This document shows positions 26,742 to 36,700 of a stretch of 64,000 nt of DNA, one piece after another (the stretch's first letter is position 1; every line of letters begins with the position of its first letter). The stretch spans positions 62,001-126,000 of the forward strand of contig NZ_NESM01000006.1 of assembly GCF_002778285.1 (NCBI RefSeq), in the 5' to 3' direction. Origin of the DNA: Limnohabitans sp. 15K (GTDB lineage: Bacteria > Pseudomonadota > Gammaproteobacteria > Burkholderiales > Burkholderiaceae_C). The notes under the pieces were generated by a model that saw only the letters and a list, made by a program, of their open reading frames with translations, ran no database searches and had not been told where the DNA came from. Position numbers and translations under genes: made by a program.

Positions 26742-27920
26742 ATGAAACTCGGTGATGCGCGCAGCGGCAAGCTGCCCGAAAACATCATTGGTTTTGGCCG
26801 CGCTTTGCGCAGGGCAGGTGTGCCCATCGACAGCCAGCGCATGGCCCTGGCCATTGAAGCGGCCCGCCTGGTGGGTCTTGAGCGAAAAGACGACCTGCAT
26901 GCGGCTCTGGGTTCTGTGTTGATCAACCGCCAGCAAGACATCGAGGTCTTTGACCAGTTGTTTTCAGCCTTGTTCAGAAACCCCGAATTGGCGCAACAAC
27001 TGCTGGCTCAAATGTTGCCCAAAGTGCGCCAGGGCCAACCACCCTCGCGCAAGGCCAGGGTGCAAGAGGCTTTGGCTGCCCCCAAGAAGACCGAAGCGGG
27101 CCCACGCCAGGAAAGTGAAATTCAACTCGATGCGGCCATGACCGCCAGTGACCGCCAGCGGCTGCAGCATGCAGACTTTGCAACACTCAACGCCAGTGAG
27201 TTTCGCCTGATTGAACGGCTGGTTCGCGACATTCCTTTGTCCTTGGAACCGGTACCAGGCCGGAGAACGCGCGCTGGTCTGCGTGGCCAACGCCCGCATT
27301 GGCCTGCGGCCATGCAGCAAGCGGGCCGTTCGGAAGGCGAGTTGTTGTGGTTGCCTCAACGTGCGCGTCGACCACAGGCTTTACCCCTGCTGGTGCTGGT
27401 GGACATTTCCGGGTCCATGGAGCGGTATGCCCGTTTGCTCTTGGCGTTTTTGCACCAAGCCACACGAACTCACCCACGCGCTGTTTTTGCTTTCGGCACC
27501 GACCTCACCGATCTGCGTCCCGCTTTCAAGCACAAGGACACCGACCGCATGCTTGAGGAGGCCAACAAGCGGATTGCTGATTTTGCCGGGGGGACACGCT
27601 TGGGTGATTCGCTGGCCACTTTGCGAGAGCACCATGCGCGTTGCCTGATCGGGCGCAGAACGGTGGTGCTGCTCATCAGCGACGGTCTGGACACCGGAGA
27701 GCCTGCCCACTTGCAATCCGAAGTGCAGTGGCTCAAAAGGCATTGCCGGCAACTGTTTTGGCTCAACCCGCTCTTGCGCTTTGAGGGTTATGCCCCATTG
27801 GCCAGCGGTGCGCAGGTATTGCACCAGCACGCCGATGGCATGCTCGCGGTTCATAATCTCAGCAAGCTGGAAGACCTTGCACAAGCCATTGGCCAACTGA
27901 TGAAGCGGTCAAGATCATGA
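26742..27920 (+). CDS. coxE: VWA-domain protein, CoxE-like
   Basis: 392 residues. The C-terminal half is a von Willebrand A domain with a complete MIDAS: DISGSM near residue 222, followed by the Thr and Asp positions in GGTRLGDSL and LISDGLDTGEP. The N-terminal half is the helical CoxE region with a Lys/Arg-rich linker. It starts four bases after the MoxR gene, the conserved MoxR-VWA chaperone pair. The two proteins are expected to act as a complex on the cytoplasmic hydroxylase. Confidence 0.9.
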   Translation: MKLGDARSGKLPENIIGFGRALRRAGVPIDSQRMALAIEAARLVGLERKDDLHAALGSVLINRQQDIEVFDQLFSALFRNPELAQQLLAQMLPKVRQGQPPSRKARVQEALAAPKKTEAGPRQESEIQLDAAMTASDRQRLQHADFATLNASEFRLIERLVRDIPLSLEPVPGRRTRAGLRGQRPHWPAAMQQAGRSEGELLWLPQRARRPQALPLLVLVDISGSMERYARLLLAFLHQATRTHPRAVFAFGTDLTDLRPAFKHKDTDRMLEEANKRIADFAGGTRLGDSLATLREHHARCLIGRRTVVLLISDGLDTGEPAHLQSEVQWLKRHCRQLFWLNPLLRFEGYAPLASGAQVLHQHADGMLAVHNLSKLEDLAQAIGQLMKRSRS

Positions 27921-27967
27921 AGCGCTCAAGCATTTCCCCTATTTTGTTTTGACAGGAGACACCCACC

Positions 27968-28543
27968 ATGGACATGACTGGCCAACGCACACTCCAAGTG
28001 ACCCAGCAGCAGGTTTGGGAGGCACTCAATGACCCCGAAATCCTCAAGGCCTGCATCCCTGGTTGCCAAAAATTTGAGCCTTCAGGCAATCAAAAATTCG
28101 CGGTGGCAGCGGGCATCAAGATGGGGCCGGTATCGGCCTTGTTCAATGGCAGCGTCCAGCTGACGGACATCGTTGCTCCGCAGAGCTACAAACTCAACTT
28201 CGATGCCCAAGGCGGCGTGGCTGGATTTGGCAAAGGCGAGGCTGCGGTCGAGATCAAGCCGTTGGAAAAGGGCTGTGAATTGCATTACACCGTGCACTCG
28301 TCTGTGGGCGGAAAAATCGCGCAATTGGGACAACGTTTGATCGATGGTGTGGCCAAGAACATGGCCGAAGACTTTTTCAAGCGCTTTGAAGCGGAACTCG
28401 AAAAACGTTACCCGCCAGTGCCAGAACCCCTGAGCCTCGGATCTGCGCCTGTACCGAACCAGGCCTCATCGGGTTTGCCGGCATGGATGTGGGGTTTGGG
28501 TCTGGTGGTTGTGGTGGCCGCGGTCGCCATCGCTTACCTTTGA
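27968..28543 (+). CDS. coxG: CoxG-like SRPBCC protein with a C-terminal membrane anchor
   Basis: 191 residues, preceded by an excellent ribosome-binding site (ACAGGAGA). Residues about 1-145 form the CoxG/SRPBCC hydrophobic-pocket fold: VWEALNDPEILKACIPGC and the VGGKIAQLGQRLIDG helix are diagnostic. A Pro/Ser linker leads to a C-terminal membrane helix (WMWGLGLVVVVAAVAIAYL). In CO oxidisers CoxG anchors the hydroxylase to the membrane and links it to the quinone pool. Last gene of the cluster; it converges on crcB. Confidence 0.9.
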   Translation: MDMTGQRTLQVTQQQVWEALNDPEILKACIPGCQKFEPSGNQKFAVAAGIKMGPVSALFNGSVQLTDIVAPQSYKLNFDAQGGVAGFGKGEAAVEIKPLEKGCELHYTVHSSVGGKIAQLGQRLIDGVAKNMAEDFFKRFEAELEKRYPPVPEPLSLGSAPVPNQASSGLPAWMWGLGLVVVVAAVAIAYL

Positions 28544-28614
28544 CAGCAGCGTAACAGCCCACTTCTATCGGACTGCGAATCTTCGGCAGTGCGATGGTGC
28601 CGGGCAGACTGCCT

Positions 28615-29001
28615 TCAGGCTTGGGCAGCCCAGAGTGCAGCGGTTTTCAGGCCCAACCAGGTCAAAGCCAGGGAGCCGAACAAATGCAGGGCAGCGTTGC
28701 CTGTGGCCAGTGCAAAACGTCCTTGCTGCAGCAGAGACACCACTTCTGCTGAGAAGCTGGAGAACGTGGTCAAAGCCCCGAGAAACCCAGTGACCAAAGC
28801 CAGCCGCCAGATGGGGTCAAGTTCGGGCAGTTGCTGGAAGACCCCCACGCACACACCCACCAAATAGCCGCCGATCAGGTTGGCGGCCAAGGTACCCCAA
28901 GGCAGCAGGCCTGAACTGGCGGGGTTGAGCCAAAGCCCCAATTGCCAGCGCGAGAGAGCGCCCACACAAGCGCCAATGCAAATCGCGGTCACTGTGAGCA
29001 T
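28615..29001 (-). CDS. crcB: Fluoride channel CrcB/Fluc
   Basis: 128 residues with four membrane helices, the standard length. Family signatures GALSRWQLGLWLN, WGTLAANLIGGYLVG and GFLGALTTFSSFS are all present; the Phe-box and Asn of the pore are included. It works as an antiparallel dimer that lets fluoride leave the cell. No fluoride riboswitch is recognisable in the 59 bases to rdgC. Confidence 0.95.
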   Translation of the reverse strand: MLTVTAICIGACVGALSRWQLGLWLNPASSGLLPWGTLAANLIGGYLVGVCVGVFQQLPELDPIWRLALVTGFLGALTTFSSFSAEVVSLLQQGRFALATGNAALHLFGSLALTWLGLKTAALWAAQA

Positions 29002-29060
29002 GGCTGGGGTCCTCTCGGCTTGGGCTTATGGCTTGGGTTGATGACTTGGATTCACGACCA

Positions 29061-30077
29061 TTAAAACGGTGGATCTTCGTCGTCGCTCGCCGTGGCATTT
29101 GAACCTGCCTTAAGGGTCGAATTCACCACCGTGCGCGTGGGGTTGGGCAGGGCTTGATCGGCCGACGCCGCGCCCAATTCCATTTCGCCGCCCAAGGCTT
29201 CGATCAGGCTGTCGATCAGTGGCCCCAGTAAACCCGTGGACAAGGCCACATCGGCGTCAAAGCGGTCTTCGGTTTTGTCGGTGCCCGACTCGTCCATCAC
29301 GCCGTCGAGGTACTGCACTTTTTTCAGCTGCAGGGTTTCGGTCAAAACAAACGCTACGCGACCATCCCAGCTGAGTGCCAGCTGGGTGGGCAGTTTGCCT
29401 TCCATGACATGCTTGCGCACGTCGTCGTTGGCCAGATGGTGGCGGGTAAAGCGCACGCTGGCAGCGTCTTCGCCAGTGGACTTGAGCACGGTTTCGCGCT
29501 CCACGGTCAAATCTGACGGCCACTCGTCGGGGGTGAGGGCCAGCAGCCACTGCGTCATGGCGGCTTGCGGGGAGGTCACGGTCTGGATCAGCGAGACCGA
29601 TAAGCCGCCCATCACGTTCATCAGTGCCGACATGACTTCGTCGGCCTTGCCTTGGCTGCCTGCATTCAGCACCAAGCGGCGGTTTTCCAGGTCCATCCAC
29701 ACCAGCACCGAGGATTGGCGTGCAAACGCTTGAGGCAGCAGCGACAACAGCACGTCGTCCATCAGGTCGCGCTTTTCTTTTTTGCCAGGCTTGCGGCCGG
29801 TGGCGGCTTCTATTTCGGCGACACGTTCGTCCACCTTGCGGCGCACCACATTGCCGGGCACGGCCTTGGACTCGATCATGAGTTTCAAAATCCACTGACC
29901 CGAGACCGATTCGACCAGCGGGCCATGGGCCTCGCCCCGTGGCGGAACCCAGCCGATGGACTTTTCCTGGCTGGCGCCACACTCCACAAATTGAACCGGC
30001 TCCAGCGCCGCTTGCACATCGGCCAATGTGGGCGCAAAGCCCTCGCCGATGCGGTAAACCATCACATTTTTAAACAT
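29061..30077 (-). CDS. rdgC: Recombination-associated protein RdgC
   Basis: 338 residues. Conserved blocks include the N-terminal MFKNVMVYRIG, the KKEKRDLMDDVLLSLLPQAF segment near residue 105 and the C-terminal WDGRVAFVLTETLQLKKVQYLD (quoted in part). RdgC forms a ring dimer on duplex DNA and limits RecA access. An acidic Ser/Asp/Glu tail (NATASDDEDPPF) is slightly longer than in E. coli. It is followed by crcB on the same strand. Confidence 0.96.
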   Translation of the reverse strand: MFKNVMVYRIGEGFAPTLADVQAALEPVQFVECGASQEKSIGWVPPRGEAHGPLVESVSGQWILKLMIESKAVPGNVVRRKVDERVAEIEAATGRKPGKKEKRDLMDDVLLSLLPQAFARQSSVLVWMDLENRRLVLNAGSQGKADEVMSALMNVMGGLSVSLIQTVTSPQAAMTQWLLALTPDEWPSDLTVERETVLKSTGEDAASVRFTRHHLANDDVRKHVMEGKLPTQLALSWDGRVAFVLTETLQLKKVQYLDGVMDESGTDKTEDRFDADVALSTGLLGPLIDSLIEALGGEMELGAASADQALPNPTRTVVNSTLKAGSNATASDDEDPPF

Positions 30078-30137
30078 CCGTCACTCTTTCATGCCCCTTC
30101 AGGGCCAGCGCGGCATCTTACCGGAGTGACGCGGCTT

Positions 30138-31451
30138 TTATTTGGCCACGCCCATCATCATGTCGGGCAGGATGGTCACGATGGATGGGAACACGGTGAT
30201 CAAGCCAATACCCAGGAGCAAGCAGCCGAAAAAGGGCAGGGTCACCGTCGCGATGCGGTTGCTGTCGATGCCGGTCATGTTCTGCAACACAAACAGGTTG
30301 AAGCCCACGGGGGGCGTGATTTCGGCGATCTCGATCAACATGATGATGAAGATACCGAACCACACCAGATCGAATCCGGCCTTCTGGATCATGGGCAACA
30401 CCACCGCGCTGGTCAGCACGATCATCGAAATGCCGTCCAGCGCCGTACCCAAAATCAGATACACCACCACCAGCACGCCAATCAACCCAAAAGGCGAGAG
30501 GTTCATCGCGTGCACCACCTCGGCCAATTCACGCGGAATGCCCGTGAAGGCCATGGTCTTGGTCAAGAAGGCGGCGCCCGCCAGAATGAACATGATCATG
30601 CAGCTGACCCGGGTGGCGCTCACCAGGCCTTGCCAGAAATTTTGCCAAGTCAGGCTGCGCCCAGCGGCTGCAATGGCCAGCGACCCCAGCACGCCATAGG
30701 CCGCGCATTCGGTGGCGGTGGCAATGCCCGCCACCAGCACCCACACGATGAACACGATCAGCAAGCCACAGGGAATCAAGCTGCCCGAGCGCCGCATTTT
30801 TTCCATGAAGGTCGTGGGTGCTTCCGCAGGCGGCACTTTGTCTGGGTTGCGCAGGCTCCACCAGATGATGTAGCCCGAGAACAGACCCATCAGCAAGAAC
30901 CCGGGCAAAAAGCCTGCGAGGAACAGTCGGATCACGCTGGCGTCAGCCGCCACGGCATACACCACCATGGTGATGGACGGCGGAATCAAAATGCCCAGAC
31001 CGCCCGCGGCGGCCAAAGAGCCCAGCGCAATGTTGCGGTCATAGCCGCGCTTTTCCAGCTCGGGCAGGGCGACTTTGGCGATCGTGGCACAAGTGGCGGC
31101 CGAAGAGCCCGACACCGAGCCAAAAATGCCGCAACCCAAAATGGTGGTGTGCATCAGGCGGCCCGGCACCTTGGACAGCCAGGGCGACAGGCCGTCAAAC
31201 ATCTGCTCGGACAGCTTGGTGCGGTACAAAATTTCGCCCATCCAAATGAACATGGGCAGGGCAGCGAGTTCCCAGCTGGCCGAGGTTTCCCAAAAGGATG
31301 AAAACAAGTTCTTGCCAGGCAGTGTGTTGGTGAAGAAGGCCTGACCGACCCAGCCCACAATGGCCAGTGTCATGGCGATCCAAACCCCGCCGCTGAGCAT
31401 CAACAACATCAAAAAGAGGAGCAGGCCTCCGATTTCAAGCAGGCCCATCAC
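30138..31451 (-). CDS. TRAP transporter large permease subunit (second system)
   Basis: 437 residues, twelve-helix DctM type. Signatures: ALPMFIWMGEILYRTKLSEQMF near residue 65 (quoted in part), GSVSGSSAATCATIAKVALPEL near residue 108 (quoted in part), GGLGILIPPSITMVVY near 148 and EITPPVGFNLFVLQ near 385. Its ATG overlaps the stop of the small-subunit gene by four bases (31448-31451). It forms a complete P-Q-M TRAP operon on the minus strand with the two genes upstream. Confidence 0.95.
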   Translation of the reverse strand: MMGLLEIGGLLLFLMLLMLSGGVWIAMTLAIVGWVGQAFFTNTLPGKNLFSSFWETSASWELAALPMFIWMGEILYRTKLSEQMFDGLSPWLSKVPGRLMHTTILGCGIFGSVSGSSAATCATIAKVALPELEKRGYDRNIALGSLAAAGGLGILIPPSITMVVYAVAADASVIRLFLAGFLPGFLLMGLFSGYIIWWSLRNPDKVPPAEAPTTFMEKMRRSGSLIPCGLLIVFIVWVLVAGIATATECAAYGVLGSLAIAAAGRSLTWQNFWQGLVSATRVSCMIMFILAGAAFLTKTMAFTGIPRELAEVVHAMNLSPFGLIGVLVVVYLILGTALDGISMIVLTSAVVLPMIQKAGFDLVWFGIFIIMLIEIAEITPPVGFNLFVLQNMTGIDSNRIATVTLPFFGCLLLGIGLITVFPSIVTILPDMMMGVAK

Positions 31452-32014
31452 AATTCCTCGGAAAAATCACCACGGGCGTGCCGTTCTTCGACGCGCGCCA
31501 CATAGCTGGGCTTGCTGCCCCGGAAAACACACACACATTCGTCGAGCACCGCGATCACCAAAATGGCCGATCCGACGACGAAGCTCATTTGCGGAATCCA
31601 GATCGGGATCGCCACCATGTTGCCTGCGATGTCGTTGAACTCGTAGCTTTCCCAGGTGAAGCGCGCTGCCCAGTAACCCAAGTAGCCGATGGCCACTGCA
31701 GCGACGGACAAGGAGACCAACTCCAGCCAACGGCGCACCGGCGCAGACACCGATTCGAGCACCAGTGTCACGCGCACAAAGTCGCCGTTGCGAAAGCTGT
31801 AGGCCATGCCCAAAAAGGCCGCAGCCGCGCACAGCCAGGCCACGATGTCGTTGACCCAAGACACGCGCCACTCGAACACGCGCCCGATAGATGCGGCAAT
31901 CATCAAGACCAAAATGGCCAGCACACACAGCGCAGCCAGGTTGCCGCCCAGGAGGTACAAACCGTCCAGAAAGCGGCGAAGTGGGCCGGTATGGGCTGTG
32001 TGGCTGGAGCTCAT
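31448..32014 (-). CDS. TRAP transporter small permease subunit (second system)
   Basis: 188 residues with four membrane helices (for example LAALCVLAILVLMIAASIGR and DIVAWLCAAAAFLGMAYSFR). The latter helix ends in the GDFVRVTLVLE segment typical of DctQ. It sits between the binding-protein gene (6-base gap) and the large permease gene (4-base overlap), so all three are cotranscribed. Confidence 0.93.
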   Translation of the reverse strand: MSSSHTAHTGPLRRFLDGLYLLGGNLAALCVLAILVLMIAASIGRVFEWRVSWVNDIVAWLCAAAAFLGMAYSFRNGDFVRVTLVLESVSAPVRRWLELVSLSVAAVAIGYLGYWAARFTWESYEFNDIAGNMVAIPIWIPQMSFVVGSAILVIAVLDECVCVFRGSKPSYVARVEERHARGDFSEEL

Positions 32015-32020
32015 GTGGGC

Positions 32021-32998
32021 TTATTTCTTGTTGTAGGCATCGACCAGGGCTTTGCCTTCTGCGCCTGATTTGTCCAGCCATTCCTTGAGCATGGTGTCGC
32101 CCACTTTGGCCATGTCTGCTTTGAGTTGCGCCGATGGGGCTGTCACCGTCATGCCGTTGGCTTTGAGGGTGGCCAGTGTCGTGTCGTTGACCTTGCGCGA
32201 ATCGGCCCAGCCACGGGCTTCGGCATCTGCTGCCGCTTTCATGAGCGCGTCTTGTGTTGGCTTGTCGAGCGCGTCAAATGCCTTCTTGTTGGCGATCACG
32301 GCGTTCTTGGGCAACCAGGCTTGTACATCGTAGTAGTACTTGAGGTGTTCATAGAGTTTGCTGTCCACGCCTGTGGCACCCGACGTCATGGTCGACTCGA
32401 CCACGCCGGTGGCCAAGGCCTGTGTGAATTCAGCCGCTTGAACGGTCACAGGCTGAGCACCCACCAACTCGGCAATTCGGGCCGTGGACGGGCTGTAAGA
32501 GCGCCACTTGATGCCCTTGAGGTCGGCCGCGGTGTTGATGGGCTTTTTGCTGTAAATGCCTTGTGGTGGCCAGGCCACCGAGTACAACAGCACCATGCCT
32601 TGCTCGGCCAGTTTCTTTTCCATCAAGGGTTTTTGGGCCTTGTAGAGCTTCATGCCTTCGTCGTAGCTGTCGGCCAAAAAGGGCAGGCCGTCGGCCGCGT
32701 AAATAGGCCACTCGTTGCTGAAGTTGGCCAACAAAATTTCACCGGCCTGGGCCTGACCGCCTTGCACGGCGCGCTTGATTTCGGGGGCTTTGAACAGCGA
32801 TGCATTGGCGTGCACGGTGATTTTCAGCTTGCCGCCCGAAGCCTTGTCCACATCGGTGGCGAACTGGGCCAAGTTCAGCGAATGGAAATTGCTGGAAGGG
32901 TAGGCGGCGGGCAGGTCCCATTTGTTTTGGGCCGACACAAAGCCGGAAACAGCGAGCAAGCCAGCCAGCAGGCTGAGGTGAAGGGCGCGACGTTGCAT
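32021..32998 (-). CDS. TRAP transporter periplasmic binding protein (second system)
   Basis: 325 residues with a Sec signal peptide (MQRRALHLSLLAGLLAVSGFVSAQ). DctP-family features are the KGIKWRSYSPSTARI segment, with the Arg that binds the substrate carboxylate, and the QAAEFTQALATGVVEST segment. It differs clearly from the TakP-like protein at 14509. It is transcribed divergently from a MarR-like gene, and the oxoprolinase-like gene follows that. The substrate is therefore probably an N-acyl, lactam or hydantoin-type acid; this is inference from context. Confidence 0.93.
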   Translation of the reverse strand: MQRRALHLSLLAGLLAVSGFVSAQNKWDLPAAYPSSNFHSLNLAQFATDVDKASGGKLKITVHANASLFKAPEIKRAVQGGQAQAGEILLANFSNEWPIYAADGLPFLADSYDEGMKLYKAQKPLMEKKLAEQGMVLLYSVAWPPQGIYSKKPINTAADLKGIKWRSYSPSTARIAELVGAQPVTVQAAEFTQALATGVVESTMTSGATGVDSKLYEHLKYYYDVQAWLPKNAVIANKKAFDALDKPTQDALMKAAADAEARGWADSRKVNDTTLATLKANGMTVTAPSAQLKADMAKVGDTMLKEWLDKSGAEGKALVDAYNKK

Positions 32999-33139
32999 GA
33001 AAACTCCTGTGAAAGATGAATTGAACGGTCAAACGGGCAGTGCAAGAAAGGTGCCCGCTGGGTGCGCGCATCGGGTGCATCTGACAGCTCTTCACTTTAG
33101 GCAAGTTGGTGGCTCGGCGTGATCGGTGTTTTCCCTTAA

Positions 33140-33169
33140 TGTCAACAAATTGTTGGTAAATTGTCGACA
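33140..33169. promoter_or_regulatory. Operator-like palindrome between the TRAP operon and the MarR-like gene
   Basis: TGTCAACAA (33140-33148) and TTGTCGACA (33161-33169) are inverted with one mismatch across a 12-base spacer. A perfect inner repeat CAACAA-A-TTGTTG lies at 33143-33155. It sits in the divergent promoter region, 43 bases before the MarR-like start and 142 bases before the TRAP binding-protein start. The spacing and symmetry fit a dimeric winged-helix repressor controlling both directions. Confidence 0.6.
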
Positions 33170-33211
33170 TCGGGCATAGACTTTCTCATCTCTCCAGCCT
33201 TGACGGAAACC

Positions 33212-33745
33212 ATGCCGCGCAAAAATTCCCTGAGCACCTCAGCCGCCAGCCCCATCGTGTCCTCGGCCCATCTGGTCTCGCCGGACAGCGCCGAGATGAG
33301 CGAGTTCGAGTTTGGCTTGATCGTGGCGGGCAATGCCTTTCACCGCTGGATCATCCATTGCATGGCGGCCGCAGGTCTGAAGGATTTGACGCCCTTGGAT
33401 GTGCTGGTGCTGCACCACGTCACGCACCGTGCGCGTGACAAACGCCTGGCCGATATCTGTTTCATCATGAACATCGAAGACACGCATTTGGTGAATTACG
33501 CCCTGAAAAAGCTGCAAGGCCTGGGCGTGGTGGTGTCGCAAAAGAATGGCAAGGACGTGACCTATGCCGCCACCGACGAGGGCCGTTCTTACGTGCAGCG
33601 CTACCGCGAAATCCGCGAGAGCTGCTTGATCGACGCTCTCAAGGCCGACGATGGCTTGAACCGCGACATTGGCGAGCTGGCCCGATTGCTGCGTGTGCTA
33701 TCGGGCATGTACGACCAAGCGGCGCGTGCGGCGGCCTCTTTGTGA
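33212..33745 (+). CDS. MarR-like winged-helix transcriptional regulator
   Basis: 177 residues if started at the ATG at 33212 (MPRKNSLST); an in-frame TTG at 33161 lies inside the putative operator and is less likely. The central part, LTPLDVLVLHHVTHRARDK followed by ICFIMNIEDTHLVNYALKKL, is a MarR-type DNA-binding domain with the recognition helix and VSQKNGKDVTYAATDEGR as wing. The acyl-ligand or substrate sensed is unknown. Neighbours suggest it represses the TRAP operon and the fused hydrolase gene that starts 33 bases after its stop. Confidence 0.85.
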   Translation: MPRKNSLSTSAASPIVSSAHLVSPDSAEMSEFEFGLIVAGNAFHRWIIHCMAAAGLKDLTPLDVLVLHHVTHRARDKRLADICFIMNIEDTHLVNYALKKLQGLGVVVSQKNGKDVTYAATDEGRSYVQRYREIRESCLIDALKADDGLNRDIGELARLLRVLSGMYDQAARAAASL

Positions 33746-33778
33746 AACTGGTTTTTGAATTTGAATTTTGAGCAACAT

Positions 33779-36700
33779 ATGACCGAATCCCACACCACAC
33801 CCGCTGGCAAAAACCGTTGGCAGTTCTGGATTGACCGCGGCGGCACCTTCACCGACGTGGTGGGCAAGCGGCCCGACGGCACTTTGGTCACGCACAAACT
33901 GCTGTCTGAAAACCCAGAGCAATACCGCGACGCGGCGGTGGCGGGCATTCGCCATTTGCTGGGCCTCAAAGCTGGAGAACCCGTCACACCCGAGCTGGTC
34001 GAGTGCGTGAAGATGGGCACCACCGTGGCCACCAATGCGCTGCTGGAGCGCAAGGGCGAGGCCACGCTGCTGGTCACCACGCAAGGCTTTGGCGACGCGC
34101 TGCGCATTGCGTATCAAAACCGCCCGCGTTTGTTTGACCGCCAGATCGTGTTGCCTGAGTTGCTCTACAGCGCGGTGGTGGAGGCGCAGGAGCGCGTGGC
34201 GGTGGACGGTGAGGTGTTGCAGCCGCTCGACGAGGTGCATTTGCGCACCCAATTGGTTGATGCGCACCAACAAGGTGTGCGCTCGGTGGCCATCGTGTTC
34301 ATGCACGGTTGGCGGCACACGGCGCACGAGCAGGCTGCAGCGCGGCTGGCGCATGAGGTTGGTTTCACCCAGGTCAGCACCTCGCACCAAACCAGCCCGA
34401 TGATGAAGCTGGTCAGCCGGGGTGATACCACCGTGGTGGACGCGTACTTGTCGCCGATTTTGGGGCGTTATGTGAACCAAGTGGCCAGCGAGATGCCAGG
34501 CGTGAAACTGATGTTCATGCAGTCTTCGGGCGGCTTGACGGACGCCCAGGTGTTTGCGGGCAAGGACGCGATTTTGAGCGGCCCGGCGGGCGGCATTGTG
34601 GGCATGGCCCGCACGGCGCAGCTGGCGGGGCACGACAAGGTGATTGGTTTTGACATGGGCGGCACGTCCACAGATGTGTCGCACTTTGCCGGGCAGTTCG
34701 AGCGCGAGTTCGAAACCCAGGTCGCGGGTGTGCGCATGCGTGCACCGATGATGAGCATCCACACGGTGGCGGCGGGTGGTGGCTCGCTGTTGGCCTATGA
34801 CGGTGCACGCTTTCGGGTTGGGCCGCAAAGCGCGGGTGCCAATCCGGGGCCGGCCAGTTACCGACGCGGCGGGCCGCTGGCCGTGACCGATGCGAACGTG
34901 ATGGTGGGCAAGGTGCAACCGAAATTTTTCCCGTCGGTGTTTGGGCCTGAAGCCAACCAGCCGCTGGATGCTGAAGTGGTGCGCGGGCATTTTGCAAAAT
35001 TGGCCGCACAAACCGGGCGTGCTGCCGAAGACGTGGCGCATGGCTTCATCCAGATCGCGGTGCAGCAGATGGCCAACGCGATCAAGAAAATCTCGGTGGC
35101 CCGTGGCTACGACGTGACGCGCTACACCCTACAGTGCTTTGGTGGTGCGGGCGGGCAGCATGCGTGTTTGGTGGCCGATGCCTTGGGCATGTCGCAGGTG
35201 CTGGTGCACCCGCTGGCGGGTGTGCTGTCGGCTTATGGCATGGGCCTGGCCGACCAGAACGTGATGCGCGAAGAATCGATTGAGCGGCGCTTGGATGCGG
35301 CCGCCATGCCCTTGATGGCCGAGCGCTTGCAAGTCTTGGGTGAAACCACGCGTCAAGCCCTGTTGGCTCAAATGGGCGCAGAGGCCGCCAGTGCCGACCG
35401 CATCGAGCTGCGCCAACGCGTGCATTTGCGCTACGAAGGTACCGACTCGGCGCTGGTCGTACCCTGGGGCGATCAGACCCAATTGGTGGCCGGTTTTGAA
35501 GCGGCGTATCGCCAACGCTTTGCCTTTTTGATGCAGGGCAAGGCTTTGGTGGTCGAAGCGGTGTCGGTCGAGGCGGTGCTGCCTGGTGATGCGCCCGAAG
35601 AGGCTGTTCATGCGCTGAACGCTGAGCGCGAGGTGCCACGTCGCGACACCGTGCAGGTCTATGCCGCCAATGCTCAAGGCGTGGCCGAGTGGCAGGGCGC
35701 TGCGCTGGTGGTGCGCGAAGACATGCGCCCCGGCGATGTGATCGATGGCCCGGCCATCATTGCCGAAAAAAATGCCACCACGGTGGTGGAGCCCGGATGG
35801 CAAGCGCGGTTGACTGCGCTTGACCATTTGCTGCTGGTGCGGGTGCAGGCGCGTGCGGTACAGCATGCCGCAGGCACGCAGGCCGACCCGGTGCTGCTGG
35901 AGGTGTTCAACAACCTGTTCATGAACATTGCTGAGCAAATGGGCTTGCAGCTGCAAAACACCGCTTACTCGGTCAATATCAAGGAGCGCTTGGATTTTTC
36001 TTGCGCCTTGTTCAGCGCAGAAGGGCACTTGATTGCCAACGCGCCGCACATGCCGGTGCATTTGGGCTCGATGGGCGAGAGCATCCAGACGGTGATCCAA
36101 GAAAACAAGGGGCGCATGCAGCCAGGCGATGTGTTTGTGCTGAACGATCCGTACCACGGCGGCACGCACTTGCCCGACATCACGGTGATCACCCCGGTGT
36201 ACCTAGACGGCCAAGCAGACCCTGTGTTTTATGTCGGCTCACGCGGTCACCACGCCGATGTGGGCGGCTTGACGCCGGGCTCCATGCCGCCGTTCTCCAC
36301 GCGCATCGAAGAAGAAGGCGTGCAGATCGACAACGTCAAACTGGTCGAGGCGGGCCATTTGCGCGAGGCCGAGATGGTCGCGCTGCTGCAAAGCGGCGAA
36401 TACCCCTCGCGCAACCCGGCGCAAAACATGGCCGATTTGAAGGCGCAAATTGCCGCGAATGAAAAAGGCGTGCAAGAGCTGCGCCGCATGGTCGATCAAT
36501 TCGGCTTGGATGTGGTGCAGGCCTATATGCGCCATGTGCAGGACAACGCCGAAGAGTCCGTGCGCCGCGTCATCACGCGCCTCAAAGACGGGACGTTCAC
36601 TTTTCCCTTGGACAACGGGGCGCAGATCCAGGTGGCGGTGCGCGTGAATGCCGCAGAGCGCACGGCCGAGATCGACTTCACCGGCACCAGCGCTCAGCTG

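Noticed and set aside
28940..29060. Possible fluoride riboswitch upstream of crcB
   Set aside because: The short gap to rdgC shows none of the conserved fluoride-riboswitch core, and crcB probably shares the rdgC transcript.
29652..31301. 549-codon open frame on the plus strand
   Set aside because: Shadow of rdgC and the TRAP permease gene on the opposite strand; the translation is a His/Gln/Arg-rich chain typical of antisense frames in GC-rich DNA.
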